A DNA stretch of 64,000 nucleotides from CAYFLR01 sp964343805 (lineage in GTDB: Bacteria; Bdellovibrionota_B; Oligoflexia; CAYFLR01), in the NCBI GenBank assembly GCA_964343805.1, contig CAYFLR010000005.1, positions 124,001 through 188,000 of the forward strand, read 5' to 3'. Within the stretch, counting starts at the first letter, position 1. Every line of letters begins with the position of its first letter. The position numbers were made by a program, and so were the translations under genes. The notes below the pieces were generated by a model. That model was not told where the DNA came from, did no database searches, and worked only from the letters and a program-made list of their open reading frames with translations. Shown here piece after piece: positions 44,793 through 54,124 of the stretch.

Positions 44793-45866
44793 ATGAAATC
44801 AGTCATTATTTCTATAATTGGAATTATTTTAGTGACTTGCATTATGGGTTGTCATGTAGAGCAAGAAGACTCTGATGTAAAGCTTACACATAGCACCAGT
44901 GTGGATCAGAGACAATGGCCTTCTGTGGTAAAGCTTCAACCCATCGGTAAAGGATCCTGTTCTGCGAGTTTTATAGACCACGACGTTCTACTCACTGCTG
45001 CTCACTGTCTAGTGAAAGATCTTAAGGCCACTATTTCAGATGTGAGACAGCAGAGGAACTTTATAAGTTCATCTCGAAATGGTGTAATCCTAGATGATAA
45101 CTATATAATTATTGAGACTGAAGAGGAAGTTGAAGGCCTTTATCAGAGTAATAAGCAGTTTTCATTAAGGTTTTACAATTCATTAGGAAGACCTCATAAA
45201 ATAAACATCCTTAAATTTGAGATTATGTCCTCTCGTAAGATAAAGTTAATGATCCCTGGGGGAGAGCAACTACCTAATGATCTTACTAGTATAAAATCTA
45301 GGATAGAGTTGAGCCCGCGAGCCGTTAGAATTTATAACAAAACTGCAATTGATATCTTTATACACCCTGAGTACGAAGCAAATTCAAGAGGGGTAGAGTC
45401 AAGTGATATTGCTATAATCCAATTTCCCTCAGGTACTAGCCCTCAATATCTTAATTTATCACCTACACCACCCTCTGTAGGAACAGAAGTTTTCTTAATG
45501 GGGTACGGGCAAACGGGTTTTTCTTTCGATAAAATGGAATATAAAGGGACCGGAGGAAACCTGCAAATGGGTGAGAATACAATCAGTTCAGTTGGAAAAT
45601 ACATTACCATCAGGGGAGCCGCTAATAATCTCAATGATGATGAAGGCTCAGTGGCGGGAAGAGGGGACTCTGGCGGACCTATGATGTTAAAGTCAAATTC
45701 TTATATTGTGGGAGTCGTCAGTGGGACAGGTATAACCAACCGAACAACCTGTGACCGTCAAAAGGAAGAGTGCGATGGAAAATCCTATTATGTAAATCTG
45801 CATCATTACAGTATTAAAGGGTTCTTAGATGATGTTTTTTCTAGTTTATCAAAAAACTTTTGGTAG
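44793..45866 (+). CDS. trypsin-like (S1) serine protease lipoprotein
   Basis: 357 aa from ATG 44793, which has GGAG six bases upstream; an ATG at 44781 overlaps that site. Signal peptide with lipobox IMGC. The catalytic triad is complete: LTAAHC (His71), SSDIAIIQF (Asp205), GRGDSGGPM (Ser293). There is a 60-residue insert between His and Asp segments. The protease would act outside the inner membrane, anchored or released. It stands between a beta-propeller-like protein and a 1265-aa lipoprotein; predatory or scavenging digestion is possible but unproven. Confidence 0.9.
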   Translation: MKSVIISIIGIILVTCIMGCHVEQEDSDVKLTHSTSVDQRQWPSVVKLQPIGKGSCSASFIDHDVLLTAAHCLVKDLKATISDVRQQRNFISSSRNGVILDDNYIIIETEEEVEGLYQSNKQFSLRFYNSLGRPHKINILKFEIMSSRKIKLMIPGGEQLPNDLTSIKSRIELSPRAVRIYNKTAIDIFIHPEYEANSRGVESSDIAIIQFPSGTSPQYLNLSPTPPSVGTEVFLMGYGQTGFSFDKMEYKGTGGNLQMGENTISSVGKYITIRGAANNLNDDEGSVAGRGDSGGPMMLKSNSYIVGVVSGTGITNRTTCDRQKEECDGKSYYVNLHHYSIKGFLDDVFSSLSKNFW

Positions 45867-45968
45867 CTTGTAAACCCTGGCCTAGAACAATTTCAGCCTA
45901 AACTTTTTCTATATTAATCCGAAGACGAGAGTACTCCATAAACTTTAACTCTAAAATGAGGTTTTGGT

Positions 45969-48900
45969 ATGCAGGCGAGCTTTATTTTAACTGTTTCTTT
46001 AGTACTTTTGGTCAATGTTAGTTGTTTAAAACGAAATAAGGGGGAGCTTGCTTCGGCTAAGTATTTAAGTCCTGTTTTAAGTCAAACTGGGACTCTCCAT
46101 GCTCCTTTGGGGGCATCTCATGATCAAACGGCTGAAAAGTTTATAAATCAACATCTGAAGAAGAATGGGATTTACGATTCCCAAAAGATTTCTGCATTTA
46201 TTTTGAAGTTGGAAAAGGAAAAGGTTTCTTTAGCAGAGGATCTTTATGAAACCCGTTTAATTGAGAAGATTGAAATGGAGGTCACCTCCTTCAAAAAAGC
46301 AAAAAAATCAGCCAAAAAGAAAAAGGATGAGAAAAAGTCGGTGCTACTCCGAGCCTATACTGAGTTTATGATTCCCAAGATCAAACAACTGTTGGAGTTG
46401 GTAAAGGTCGGTAATAAAGGTGCAGAGGCGGATGCTTTAGTTGATCAATTTTTAACCATTTATACAGTTTATTATCTCCCCAATGCCCCGAGAAATATTT
46501 TACATCAGGACTTAGACTATCTGGCTATCGCTAAGAATATACCAGGATATGTATTTAAGAAAAATAAAACCAAATTAATTAATGCAAATAATTTGGTGGT
46601 GGAAGCTGAGAACTTAGCCGAAGTACAAAGCTGCCTCGGCTCTTCCATCGGAATTGGACAATTCTTATATGAAGAGCAGCTAAAACAATTGGCTGGCTGT
46701 GGAATGGATTTATCAAAACTCAACCCTACCAATTCTCCTCTGTGGAAAAAGGTCACTCCGGATCGACTGCCTGATATTATGGCAGATCATCTCGATTGGT
46801 ATCCTGCTGAGGGTGATAAGATCTATTACAAAAAGGTAAAATACACATCTGCTGGCTCTCCTAAATTTGAAGCTTACTTTAAAAAAGATGGAAAAAAAGT
46901 TGATATGAAAGTCAAAATGGGTTTTGAAACTCATACCGGCATTACTGCCGGTTATTTGGGTAAACTCACCGGTCTAAATCAAGATCATGCTATCCATCGA
47001 CCCTATATTAAAATTCATTTCAAGAAAGGTAATTTTAATGCCTTTAAAGCTCAATGGGAAAGAAAGTATCGTGGCAAAAATAAAGAGTGGGCTACCTATG
47101 TATCTGAGCATGGTAAAGATGGCGATGAAGAGTGGATAGTTCTAAGAGATGTCCAATTGAAAGTTGACCCTCCTGATGTATTAAGACTCGGTCCTTATCA
47201 TCCTGAAGGATGGGACTTAGCCAATCGAAGAGAAACCAGAGGGATGGTGCTTTGGTATGGTTGGCTTAGTTTAATAGATACTAAAGCAGGAAATCACAGA
47301 GCCATGCTGGTAAAAACTGACCGTGGATTGGAACCTTTATATTCTTTAACTGATGTGGGTTATTCCATGCAACTGTCTGTGGATCTCCGACATCCTTGGC
47401 ATCTTTTTCGATCAATAAACTCATGGGGGGTTAATACTTATCATCCCTCTTTCTTAAGTTGGGATCGAAATAAAGTGCATATTTGGTGGGCAGAAGCCAT
47501 GCTTGATAAGCAAAGGTTCAGCACCACTACATACAATGATGTGAAGTGGATGGCACGTCAGATTGCGGCTATTTCATATGAAAATTTAAAAGAAGCGGTC
47601 AACCGAGGAGGATTCCCTGATGATGTGGCAGATCTTTATGTTCATAAACTCAGCAGTCGAAGAAATGAAATAGTAAAAGCTTTCTATTTAGAAGATGAAT
47701 TTGATCTCTTCGAAGTTCCCGATCTAGATAGTTATTCACCATCTGAAAATGTGAAAAATGGAAAGGTCGTGGTGACTCACTTTAAAGATCACTCGGAATA
47801 TGAGCTCTCTCGTCAGGATATTTTACCTTATATTTTAAATATTTTGTCCCAGAGTGTTTCTTTTGATTCTCTTAATTCTCAATTAACAGCTAAGATTGGA
47901 AAAACGATTGAAGCCTACGGAAGTTATAGCAAAGAAGTTTGGGAGGGGATCAAGGGAAAAACTTATTCCATCTCTGGTATCTCACCCGGGATTAGAATTC
48001 AGGTCAACCGTTCTGTAGATTCCAATAATCAGTTCATCAATTATGATGAGGGAAGCAAGGCCTTTTTAGTAAAGGATTCAATTATTATAGAGGTCAATTT
48101 TGGATCTGGTTTGTTTACCGATATTATTGATTCTCTTCCAATATCTATTTCTGCCAGTGCCAAAGTTTGGCGACGTGAATTTGAAATGATTCAGTTCGCC
48201 GACACCTGGTGGAATGCCTACAAGAAACCATATAAATTGCTCAATTTTCTATACAACTGGAAAAAAGCGGTGGCCTACAGTTTAGATGCTGGAGATGTTT
48301 TAAAAGTATCGGATGATTATGGTTTAAGTGTTGGGGCCTCAGTGGGTATTCCTCAAGTGGATCCTTGGTTAAAAACCTCCGTTAGCGTCAATTACAGTTG
48401 GAAAAAAGCCTCTCCTGTTTACTTTTTTAGAGACTCTTTTGGTCAACTCTCGGTCTATCGAGAGAATTTCTCTTCCCATAGTTTTGGGGCACGACTTAAA
48501 GTGACTGAGGTGGATCTGATCCTTGCTAATTTGCCCATCTTAGGTATTGATTTTACATATCAGAAATTTAAAGGACGAGGAATACTCTATACCTTTAAAA
48601 TGCCTCATTACTCTTTAAATCAATCAGCCTTGGATTACAATCAAAGACAGAGAGATTATGAAGCCTTCAAACAGTTGATGGCAGGGGAAACAGATTCTCT
48701 CGATGTGGCTATACGGAAGGAACTAGATTTAGACACCCGTGGTTGGGCTAAAAATTGGCGATCCATTGTGTTGCTTTTTTGGAAGAGGCATTCCAAAGAG
48801 GGATACACTAAAGCCACCGTCAAACTACCTGATGGAAAAACACGAATCTTTCACCGTTTTTATGAAGGAAAAAAGGGTCTCTTAGGTTCCGATGAGATGA

Positions 48901-49766
48901 TTGATTTTGAGGGCAATGAAAGCATTACTGTGATGGCAAGAAATTCTAGGTCAACCAGTATTGAAATGGATGGGACAGAGCCTAAGAACATGATGATTCT
49001 CGTTGATGTGGGTGATTACCATAGAAAGATGGATTTAGAAGACCTGGAAGAGCATATTACTCTCGTTAATAAACTCTTTTCTGAATCTGAAGATAAGCCC
49101 TTTTTTAGAAATTATGTTCTTCCTCCCAAAGAAGAGCTTGATGTTTATAGGAAGCTCTACACTCGGATTCGTTTGTTTGTTCATGGATCAGCTATTTTAG
49201 ATTTTATGAAGTTATCAGAGACGGAGATTGAGAATTTAGCTCGCTATTATTATGATTACTACCGGGTGAGATCCGTCACTGAAGGGAAGCCTAACCAGGA
49301 TGATAATGATTATGAAGTTTACAATTCTTTTTCTGATTTAGTTTCCGGGTTAACCTACAGTCAGTCAAGGCTCAAAAAATATCAGAATAATCCTGAAAAG
49401 TTCCTCAAAAATGTAATGAATCTTATGAATGTCCTCACCGCTAAAAGAAGTCTTTTCTCTACCAAAATGTCTCATCATGAGAAGGGGACGAAGTTATTAC
49501 AAAAAGCCTTTGGTACCGATAAAGTTTTCTTGATGGGAGAAATTTTTGGAGTTTATCAAAGTTTTTCAACCTTGCAACAAAATGAAGCTCTCGTAAAGAG
49601 ACGCTTTGCAGGAAAAAGTTGGGGAAAATATGTGGCCATACCTCCCATTCGTAAATTCTTACGGGACCATAAACTCACACCTTCGACTATTTTTATCCAT
49701 GGAGGTCTTGGTTTGAAAGATGTGTTTGGAGAATTACCTGAACCTGAGAGCGTTGAGTTTTATTAA
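45969..49766 (+). CDS. 1265-aa lipoprotein with kinase-like motifs
   Basis: Signal peptide with probable lipobox NVSC (Cys19). A basic helical part with a Lys-rich stretch (about 100-125) follows. Residues 300-480 show an order reminiscent of HipA/PI-kinase-like folds: VKMGFETHTGITAGYLGKL (possible nucleotide Lys region), WIVLRDVQLK, then LIDTKAGNHRAM (Asp437, Asn442) and SLTDVGYSM (Asp462). This is a motif-level guess. The middle (about 680-880) is beta-rich (ISISASAKVWRREF, LSVGASVGIPQV). The C-terminal part is helical. No family is certain. The next gene, an exported amidoligase-like protein, starts 23 bases after the stop. Confidence 0.6.
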   Translation: MQASFILTVSLVLLVNVSCLKRNKGELASAKYLSPVLSQTGTLHAPLGASHDQTAEKFINQHLKKNGIYDSQKISAFILKLEKEKVSLAEDLYETRLIEKIEMEVTSFKKAKKSAKKKKDEKKSVLLRAYTEFMIPKIKQLLELVKVGNKGAEADALVDQFLTIYTVYYLPNAPRNILHQDLDYLAIAKNIPGYVFKKNKTKLINANNLVVEAENLAEVQSCLGSSIGIGQFLYEEQLKQLAGCGMDLSKLNPTNSPLWKKVTPDRLPDIMADHLDWYPAEGDKIYYKKVKYTSAGSPKFEAYFKKDGKKVDMKVKMGFETHTGITAGYLGKLTGLNQDHAIHRPYIKIHFKKGNFNAFKAQWERKYRGKNKEWATYVSEHGKDGDEEWIVLRDVQLKVDPPDVLRLGPYHPEGWDLANRRETRGMVLWYGWLSLIDTKAGNHRAMLVKTDRGLEPLYSLTDVGYSMQLSVDLRHPWHLFRSINSWGVNTYHPSFLSWDRNKVHIWWAEAMLDKQRFSTTTYNDVKWMARQIAAISYENLKEAVNRGGFPDDVADLYVHKLSSRRNEIVKAFYLEDEFDLFEVPDLDSYSPSENVKNGKVVVTHFKDHSEYELSRQDILPYILNILSQSVSFDSLNSQLTAKIGKTIEAYGSYSKEVWEGIKGKTYSISGISPGIRIQVNRSVDSNNQFINYDEGSKAFLVKDSIIIEVNFGSGLFTDIIDSLPISISASAKVWRREFEMIQFADTWWNAYKKPYKLLNFLYNWKKAVAYSLDAGDVLKVSDDYGLSVGASVGIPQVDPWLKTSVSVNYSWKKASPVYFFRDSFGQLSVYRENFSSHSFGARLKVTEVDLILANLPILGIDFTYQKFKGRGILYTFKMPHYSLNQSALDYNQRQRDYEAFKQLMAGETDSLDVAIRKELDLDTRGWAKNWRSIVLLFWKRHSKEGYTKATVKLPDGKTRIFHRFYEGKKGLLGSDEMIDFEGNESITVMARNSRSTSIEMDGTEPKNMMILVDVGDYHRKMDLEDLEEHITLVNKLFSESEDKPFFRNYVLPPKEELDVYRKLYTRIRLFVHGSAILDFMKLSETEIENLARYYYDYYRVRSVTEGKPNQDDNDYEVYNSFSDLVSGLTYSQSRLKKYQNNPEKFLKNVMNLMNVLTAKRSLFSTKMSHHEKGTKLLQKAFGTDKVFLMGEIFGVYQSFSTLQQNEALVKRRFAGKSWGKYVAIPPIRKFLRDHKLTPSTIFIHGGLGLKDVFGELPEPESVEFY

Positions 49767-49788
49767 GATTGCGGCCCAAGGATTTCTA

Positions 49789-50952
49789 ATGAGATTTGTT
49801 TTATTAATTAGCTTACTGCTCTTTTCTCCACTGGCTTTTGCTGTTGATCCCCTATTCGGACCCGAACACACATTTACTAATAACGAGGTATTTAGTAGCT
49901 ATCCAAGCGATCAAAATTTGATCACCACCCAAACGGCAAGAAAGTATCTTGATCAAATGATAGAGGAGGTTAAAAATCGCCTGACTGCAGATTATAAAGA
50001 GGGGGGGTGGTCCATTACCTTTAAAGAAGAAATATGGAGTGGGACTCAAAGACGACCTATCTATACTGTGACTCTTCCAAATGGTTATTATCTGAAAATA
50101 TTCTCAGACCCCGGTGTAATTGAGAGTACTGCTATGCCGGTGACTCGCCGAAACTACGAGCAGAATCATGTTGAAAATGTACAGCGTTATTTATTTGATG
50201 CCGCTGCCAAAGTAGGTCTAATTCCTTGGGACTTTGCTGGTGCTGGTCATATTCATATGGGAGCCAAAGGAGCTTTTGGTAAAAATACATTTTTATATAG
50301 GCAATTTGATGTGGATTTTCGTAATCATCCTGGTTTAGCTATGGGAGCACTTAATCATGATCGTTATAATGCGATTGCTTTGGCCGAACTCCCTGAATCT
50401 AATCGAACCACCTATAGGAATGTGATTGCAGAGTTTGATGCCGGGCATATGATCAATGTAGGACCCAGCGATTTAGCACGCATGATTCAGAGCCGTGCTT
50501 ATAAAACTACAGATCATGACCCCATTTGGAACGAATCCAATAAATTTTGGAAATACCGACCTGGAAAATACCATGAATTACATTTAAGAAATATGTATAA
50601 GCCAAATGAAAAAGAGAGGACTATCGAGTTGAGAGCGGTTAGACCCCAACAGTCTGCCTATAGCTATCTTAAGTTACAAATATTACTGGAAAGGAGACTC
50701 AAATATCTAAGTAAAATAAAACATCCCATCCCTTATTTAAATAAAACACCGCCTTCGACTCCTCATGAGGTGATGCAAGAATTCTATGAGTATGTGACCT
50801 CAGCAGGATTGGATTTTGAACAATATAAAGAATTCCTGATGCCCGAGTGGCATCAGCAGGGTTTTGTAGAAAACTTTAAACCTAACCGTAAATTTAAACC
50901 AGCCCATAAACTGGTCAATACTCCTTGTCTCACATTGAAGGGGTTACTTTAG
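49789..50952 (+). CDS. exported amidoligase-like (COOH-NH2 ligase fold) protein
   Basis: 387 aa from ATG 49789, giving signal peptide MRFVLLISLLLFSPLAFA and an AAGGA site six bases before; longer starts lack this. The pattern of the amidoligase family is visible: YLKIFSDPGVIESTAMPVT (the I-E-x-T-x-x-P motif), AGHIHMGAKGAFG (HxHxG) and RTIELRAVRP (the E-x-R motif). Family members ligate carboxylates to amines using ATP and are normally cytoplasmic, so an exported copy is odd. It follows the 1265-aa lipoprotein by 23 bases and probably shares its transcript. Confidence 0.6.
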   Translation: MRFVLLISLLLFSPLAFAVDPLFGPEHTFTNNEVFSSYPSDQNLITTQTARKYLDQMIEEVKNRLTADYKEGGWSITFKEEIWSGTQRRPIYTVTLPNGYYLKIFSDPGVIESTAMPVTRRNYEQNHVENVQRYLFDAAAKVGLIPWDFAGAGHIHMGAKGAFGKNTFLYRQFDVDFRNHPGLAMGALNHDRYNAIALAELPESNRTTYRNVIAEFDAGHMINVGPSDLARMIQSRAYKTTDHDPIWNESNKFWKYRPGKYHELHLRNMYKPNEKERTIELRAVRPQQSAYSYLKLQILLERRLKYLSKIKHPIPYLNKTPPSTPHEVMQEFYEYVTSAGLDFEQYKEFLMPEWHQQGFVENFKPNRKFKPAHKLVNTPCLTLKGLL

Positions 50953-50957
50953 AGCAT

Positions 50958-51344
50958 TTATTTGAATTTTTCCAAAACAGCGGTTTTGAATTCCATTAGA
51001 TCAAAGGGCTTATGAAAGAATCTCTCAATTCCTAAAGAGGGGAATGCACTTTTCATATCTTTATCGAGGTCGGCTCCCGTTAAGAGAAATACACTTCGAT
51101 CATGAAAGAGCATTTTTTCACTATATTTTACCATGAATTGATAGCCATTTAGTTTTGGCATTTCAAAATCAACCACAATTAGGGAAGGATTGAGTTCAGC
51201 TATTTTAGCTAAAGCCTTTTCAGGATGATTAAAAGTATAAAGCTCAGCAGGAACATCTTTTAGTAATCTTTTTAAGGTATCTAAAAAAGCCTCATCATCA
51301 TCAATGAGAACCATTACCTGTTTGTCAATATCAGCTTTATTCAT
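50958..51344 (-). CDS. single-domain response regulator
   Basis: 128 aa, receiver only. VLIDDDEAFLD (acidic pair), LIVVDFEMPKLNG (acceptor Asp about 61), FLLTGAD and FFHKPFDL are all canonical. It has no output domain, as in CheY or phosphorelay intermediates. It is convergent with the exported amidoligase-like gene, six bases away. No kinase is adjacent. Confidence 0.88.
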   Translation of the reverse strand: MNKADIDKQVMVLIDDDEAFLDTLKRLLKDVPAELYTFNHPEKALAKIAELNPSLIVVDFEMPKLNGYQFMVKYSEKMLFHDRSVFLLTGADLDKDMKSAFPSLGIERFFHKPFDLMEFKTAVLEKFK

Positions 51345-51375
51345 GGCAGAATTTCCTAAGTTGTTAAGAGCATCA

Positions 51376-51565
51376 ATCCAGAAACCCTAATCCTCAGAAC
51401 TTTTGGAAAGGTTAGTGGCAATCATTACCCTCCAAAGTCTTTATAAAAATCCTCGTATCACCCCGGTGAAGGCAACGCGCCCCGCTGCGATTTTTATAAA
51501 GACTTTGAAGCGCAAGCATCACCACCACCCAGATCCAAAAGTTCTGAGGATTAGGGATCCAGAAA
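51376..51565. mobile_element. MITE-like element with 23-bp terminal inverted repeats and 9-bp target duplication
   Basis: The 172-base element spans 51385-51556. Its ends, 51385-51407 and 51534-51556, are perfect 23-base inverted repeats starting CCCTAATCC. Inside, 51433-51451 and 51489-51507 form a second perfect 19-base inverted repeat around a GC-rich loop. The sequence ATCCAGAAA flanks it on both sides (51376-51384 and 51557-51565), a 9-bp target-site duplication. It has no transposase gene, so it must be moved by a relative elsewhere. As RNA it would fold into one long hairpin. Confidence 0.88.
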
Positions 51566-51705
51566 ATTATATCATATATTCAAGGATCTAGGATATCTTT
51601 GTTTTATTTTCAAGCCTTAAAGTCTCTAAAGTTTACCATGATTTCCTTTTTTAAATATTGGATTCACTAATAAATATTAATCAAATTATAAGTAATTTTA
51701 ATAAG

Positions 51706-51733
51706 TTGGAATATATTTGAAAATTGGTACAAA
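51706..51733 (+). promoter_or_regulatory. putative promoter of the exported Tc-like operon
   Basis: TTGGAA (51706-51711) and TACAAA (51728-51733) lie 16 bases apart, about 50 bases before the start at 51783. The match is modest. Confidence 0.35.
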
Positions 51734-51782
51734 TTTTGCTTTGTAAAGGAGGTGCCTGTATTTCAAGAGGAGAACTAAGAGT

Positions 51783-52850
51783 ATGAGTGGAAGAACTAAA
51801 GTATTTTCATGGGTGGTTATTCTGATTTTAATTCTATCAAACATAACATCATTAAATGCCCAATCCTGTGGATTAGGTAATTTTTCAGCCTGTGATGTTC
51901 TTTATCAAAAGGGGCAATATGAGCTTTTAATAAATTCATTTGATATGACTGAATTGGCAGCCAATACCAACGCTCGTTTAAGCCGCTATTATTATCTGAC
52001 CATAGGATACTTTGGCCTCTACAAACACGAGCGTTCGGCTGCTAAAAAATGTTTTTATTTGGATAAAGCAAGAGTCTTTCGCTTTAAATTCGCTAGAGAT
52101 GTGATTAAAAATTTTGGTGAAACTAGCGATTTTGGTTTAGATCGAGCGGCTACCAAAGTCCTCTTTGTGAGAAATATTGGAGGGCAGATGGATCACCAAA
52201 AAGGCTGTTTAGAAGCTCCTTACAGTGAAGTTAAAGTGGATTACATGATAATGGAAAAGGTAAAAAATGAGCTTTCCAAATATGCTACTTTTTTGGTTTC
52301 ACCCGAGTTAAATCCCCTGAAACAGTTAAGCGAAATAATCAAAAATACCCTGTCTATCACCTCTAATTGTATGAATAAAAATGGCTCATTTGATATAGAG
52401 CTAACCGGTTTAAGTTATGTACTTTCTGGTATTAAAAGTAAACTTGACTTATGGCAAAAAGAGGATTCCATAAATGGGAACCTTAACATTCCTCTACTTA
52501 AGAAGAGGAATGATCGCTTTTTAAACACATTAAATGAAATTGATGTTGAGAGTCTGAAGGTTGATTTAAATGCTAAAGAAATAAACAACAGTCAGGCCAC
52601 CGATCTTATCAAAACGTACTACTATGCGACCTTGTTTGCCGATCTTTTAAACCCTATGAGAAATCGTCATTATTTAGAATATAAAGAACGAGTGAGGCAA
52701 CTGGTCAGAGAGATTGATATGAATGGGAATGCCGGAGAGATGGATTTAATGTGGCAACAGATGAAAATGAATATTCGAGAAAGAGATAAGCCTTTTTATC
52801 CCATCGATGTTTGCACGAGTCCCGCTTTAAAAAAATGGTATTGCCGGTAG
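51783..52850 (+). CDS. exported helical protein, first gene of the Tc-like operon
   Basis: 355 aa. Signal peptide ending at about NITSLNA. The mature protein has at least seven cysteines (SCGLGNFSACDV, KKCFY, KGCLE, NCMNKN, DVCTSP, WYCR), which suggests disulfides and an extracytoplasmic place. The rest is mainly helical, with TPR-like ARLSRYYYLTIGYFGLYKHERSA. No family is recognised. It begins a run of five exported proteins that ends with an RHS/TcB-like gene; the next gene starts nine bases after its stop. Confidence 0.75.
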   Translation: MSGRTKVFSWVVILILILSNITSLNAQSCGLGNFSACDVLYQKGQYELLINSFDMTELAANTNARLSRYYYLTIGYFGLYKHERSAAKKCFYLDKARVFRFKFARDVIKNFGETSDFGLDRAATKVLFVRNIGGQMDHQKGCLEAPYSEVKVDYMIMEKVKNELSKYATFLVSPELNPLKQLSEIIKNTLSITSNCMNKNGSFDIELTGLSYVLSGIKSKLDLWQKEDSINGNLNIPLLKKRNDRFLNTLNEIDVESLKVDLNAKEINNSQATDLIKTYYYATLFADLLNPMRNRHYLEYKERVRQLVREIDMNGNAGEMDLMWQQMKMNIRERDKPFYPIDVCTSPALKKWYCR

Positions 52851-52858
52851 GAGGATCT

Positions 52859-54124
52859 ATGAAATACTTTTTGCTAATTTTGCTATCAGTGATGGGAATG
52901 AATTCCCTGGCCATAAAGGCTCAAAGTTCCAATGGGGAAGGAGATGACCTATTTCTTGCTCGATTAGATCAAACTTTAAGTGCGATTGATGTGAATATTT
53001 ATGAAGTGGTGGAATCCAAATTAGAGACCTATGAAAATGGAAACCTGTTAGCAGTAGCAAAAGTCAGCAATCAAAACATGGCCCGTATTAATCAAAATAT
53101 TCTTAAATTAGGAATGTATGTAAATAAAATATCTAAGCAGATGCTTATGGACCCGGGAACTGAAGCCTCTCTATCGAGTGACTATTCATTAAACCATTCA
53201 ATTACAGCCGTTAACGAAAAGGGACTTAATTTATTAAGGCTGAAACAAAAGTTATTAGACAACCATGCCCATATTTTTCTCTCCTACCGCATTTTGTCTC
53301 TAACCAGTATTGATGTTAACCAAAAGTGTAATCTAAAAACACGTTCTTTAGCTCATCGTAGAATCATTGAACAGCTTCACCCTTTGGCATCCTCGAATGG
53401 ATATAGTTCTCCGGCCATCCAGCTGGCATTAGAAAAAATGGGAGAAGAGGACCCATTAAATGATCCCGGTAAGGATCCTTGTTTGCTAATAAGTGGTCCC
53501 ACCAGGCAAGAAATGGAGGATATTATTGATGACCGAGTTCAAAGTCGGACTCGAGTAAAACTGGTGGAGAGGGTTCAAGTTTTTAATGACATTGTGGCTC
53601 CTATTGCGGAAAAGTTAACTGAGATGTTGCAAGCTATAGAAGCCTTAGAGATTGCTTCTTTGTTTGGAGATGTAAAAGAGCTTCAAAAGAATTTAGCGAA
53701 TGCTCATGTCAACTATCTAATGATGAGAGATGACCTTTTGAAATTAGAAGAGAGACTCACCTTTGTAAAAGAAAAGGTAGACATTCTTAAAGCAGATCCC
53801 ACCAATTTAGATATTTTTAGAGATTTCAAAACATTACTTAAAGATGAAATTGGAGATGAAGTTAAGGGCTTTTTCTTTCTTTTTACCGAAGGAGGAGATT
53901 GCACAATGACAGATGTATACAATCAATATCTTTTTGAAACACCTTTGACTGAAAAAGAGGCTCTTCTTATTGACCTTCAAGGGAAACTGCAGAATTGTTT
54001 CAGTAAGAAGATTCTAAAGATGGAAGAGCTCCTGGCCCAGTTGGATGGACTATCTGCCGGCAATAAATCTAAGAGCTTTGGTAAACAACTGGGGCAGGCA
54101 ACTTTTTATATGAGGAAACAGTAA
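52859..54124 (+). CDS. exported helical protein, second gene of the Tc-like operon
   Basis: 421 aa from ATG 52859, with GGAGG just before; the signal peptide MKYFLLILLSVMGMNSLAIKA fits this start. The mature protein is almost all helix with coiled-coil stretches (VAPIAEKLTEMLQAIEALEIASLF, MRDDLLKLEERLTFVKEKVDIL). Four cysteines are spread through it. No family is recognised. It overlaps the next gene by one base (TAATG), so translation is coupled. It may be a partner or chaperone of the giant coiled-coil protein that follows; inference from position only. Confidence 0.75.
   Translation: MKYFLLILLSVMGMNSLAIKAQSSNGEGDDLFLARLDQTLSAIDVNIYEVVESKLETYENGNLLAVAKVSNQNMARINQNILKLGMYVNKISKQMLMDPGTEASLSSDYSLNHSITAVNEKGLNLLRLKQKLLDNHAHIFLSYRILSLTSIDVNQKCNLKTRSLAHRRIIEQLHPLASSNGYSSPAIQLALEKMGEEDPLNDPGKDPCLLISGPTRQEMEDIIDDRVQSRTRVKLVERVQVFNDIVAPIAEKLTEMLQAIEALEIASLFGDVKELQKNLANAHVNYLMMRDDLLKLEERLTFVKEKVDILKADPTNLDIFRDFKTLLKDEIGDEVKGFFFLFTEGGDCTMTDVYNQYLFETPLTEKEALLIDLQGKLQNCFSKKILKMEELLAQLDGLSAGNKSKSFGKQLGQATFYMRKQ

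Larger units (their letters stand above)
51345..51782. other. 438-base divergent intergenic region with MITE
   Basis: Contains the mobile element described at 51385-51556, an AT-rich promoter zone (51600-51735), a strong AAAGGAGGTG at 51746-51755 and the GAGGAG site before the ATG at 51783. No gene is supported. Confidence 0.7.

Noticed and set aside
51403..51591. 62-codon open frame inside the MITE
   Set aside because: It lies across the inverted repeats, has no ribosome site and its product resembles no transposase.
51753..51779. Eight-codon leader peptide (GTG) before the Tc-like operon
   Set aside because: The Shine-Dalgarno directly overlaps the GTG, leaving no spacing, and the peptide has no attenuation-type codon bias.
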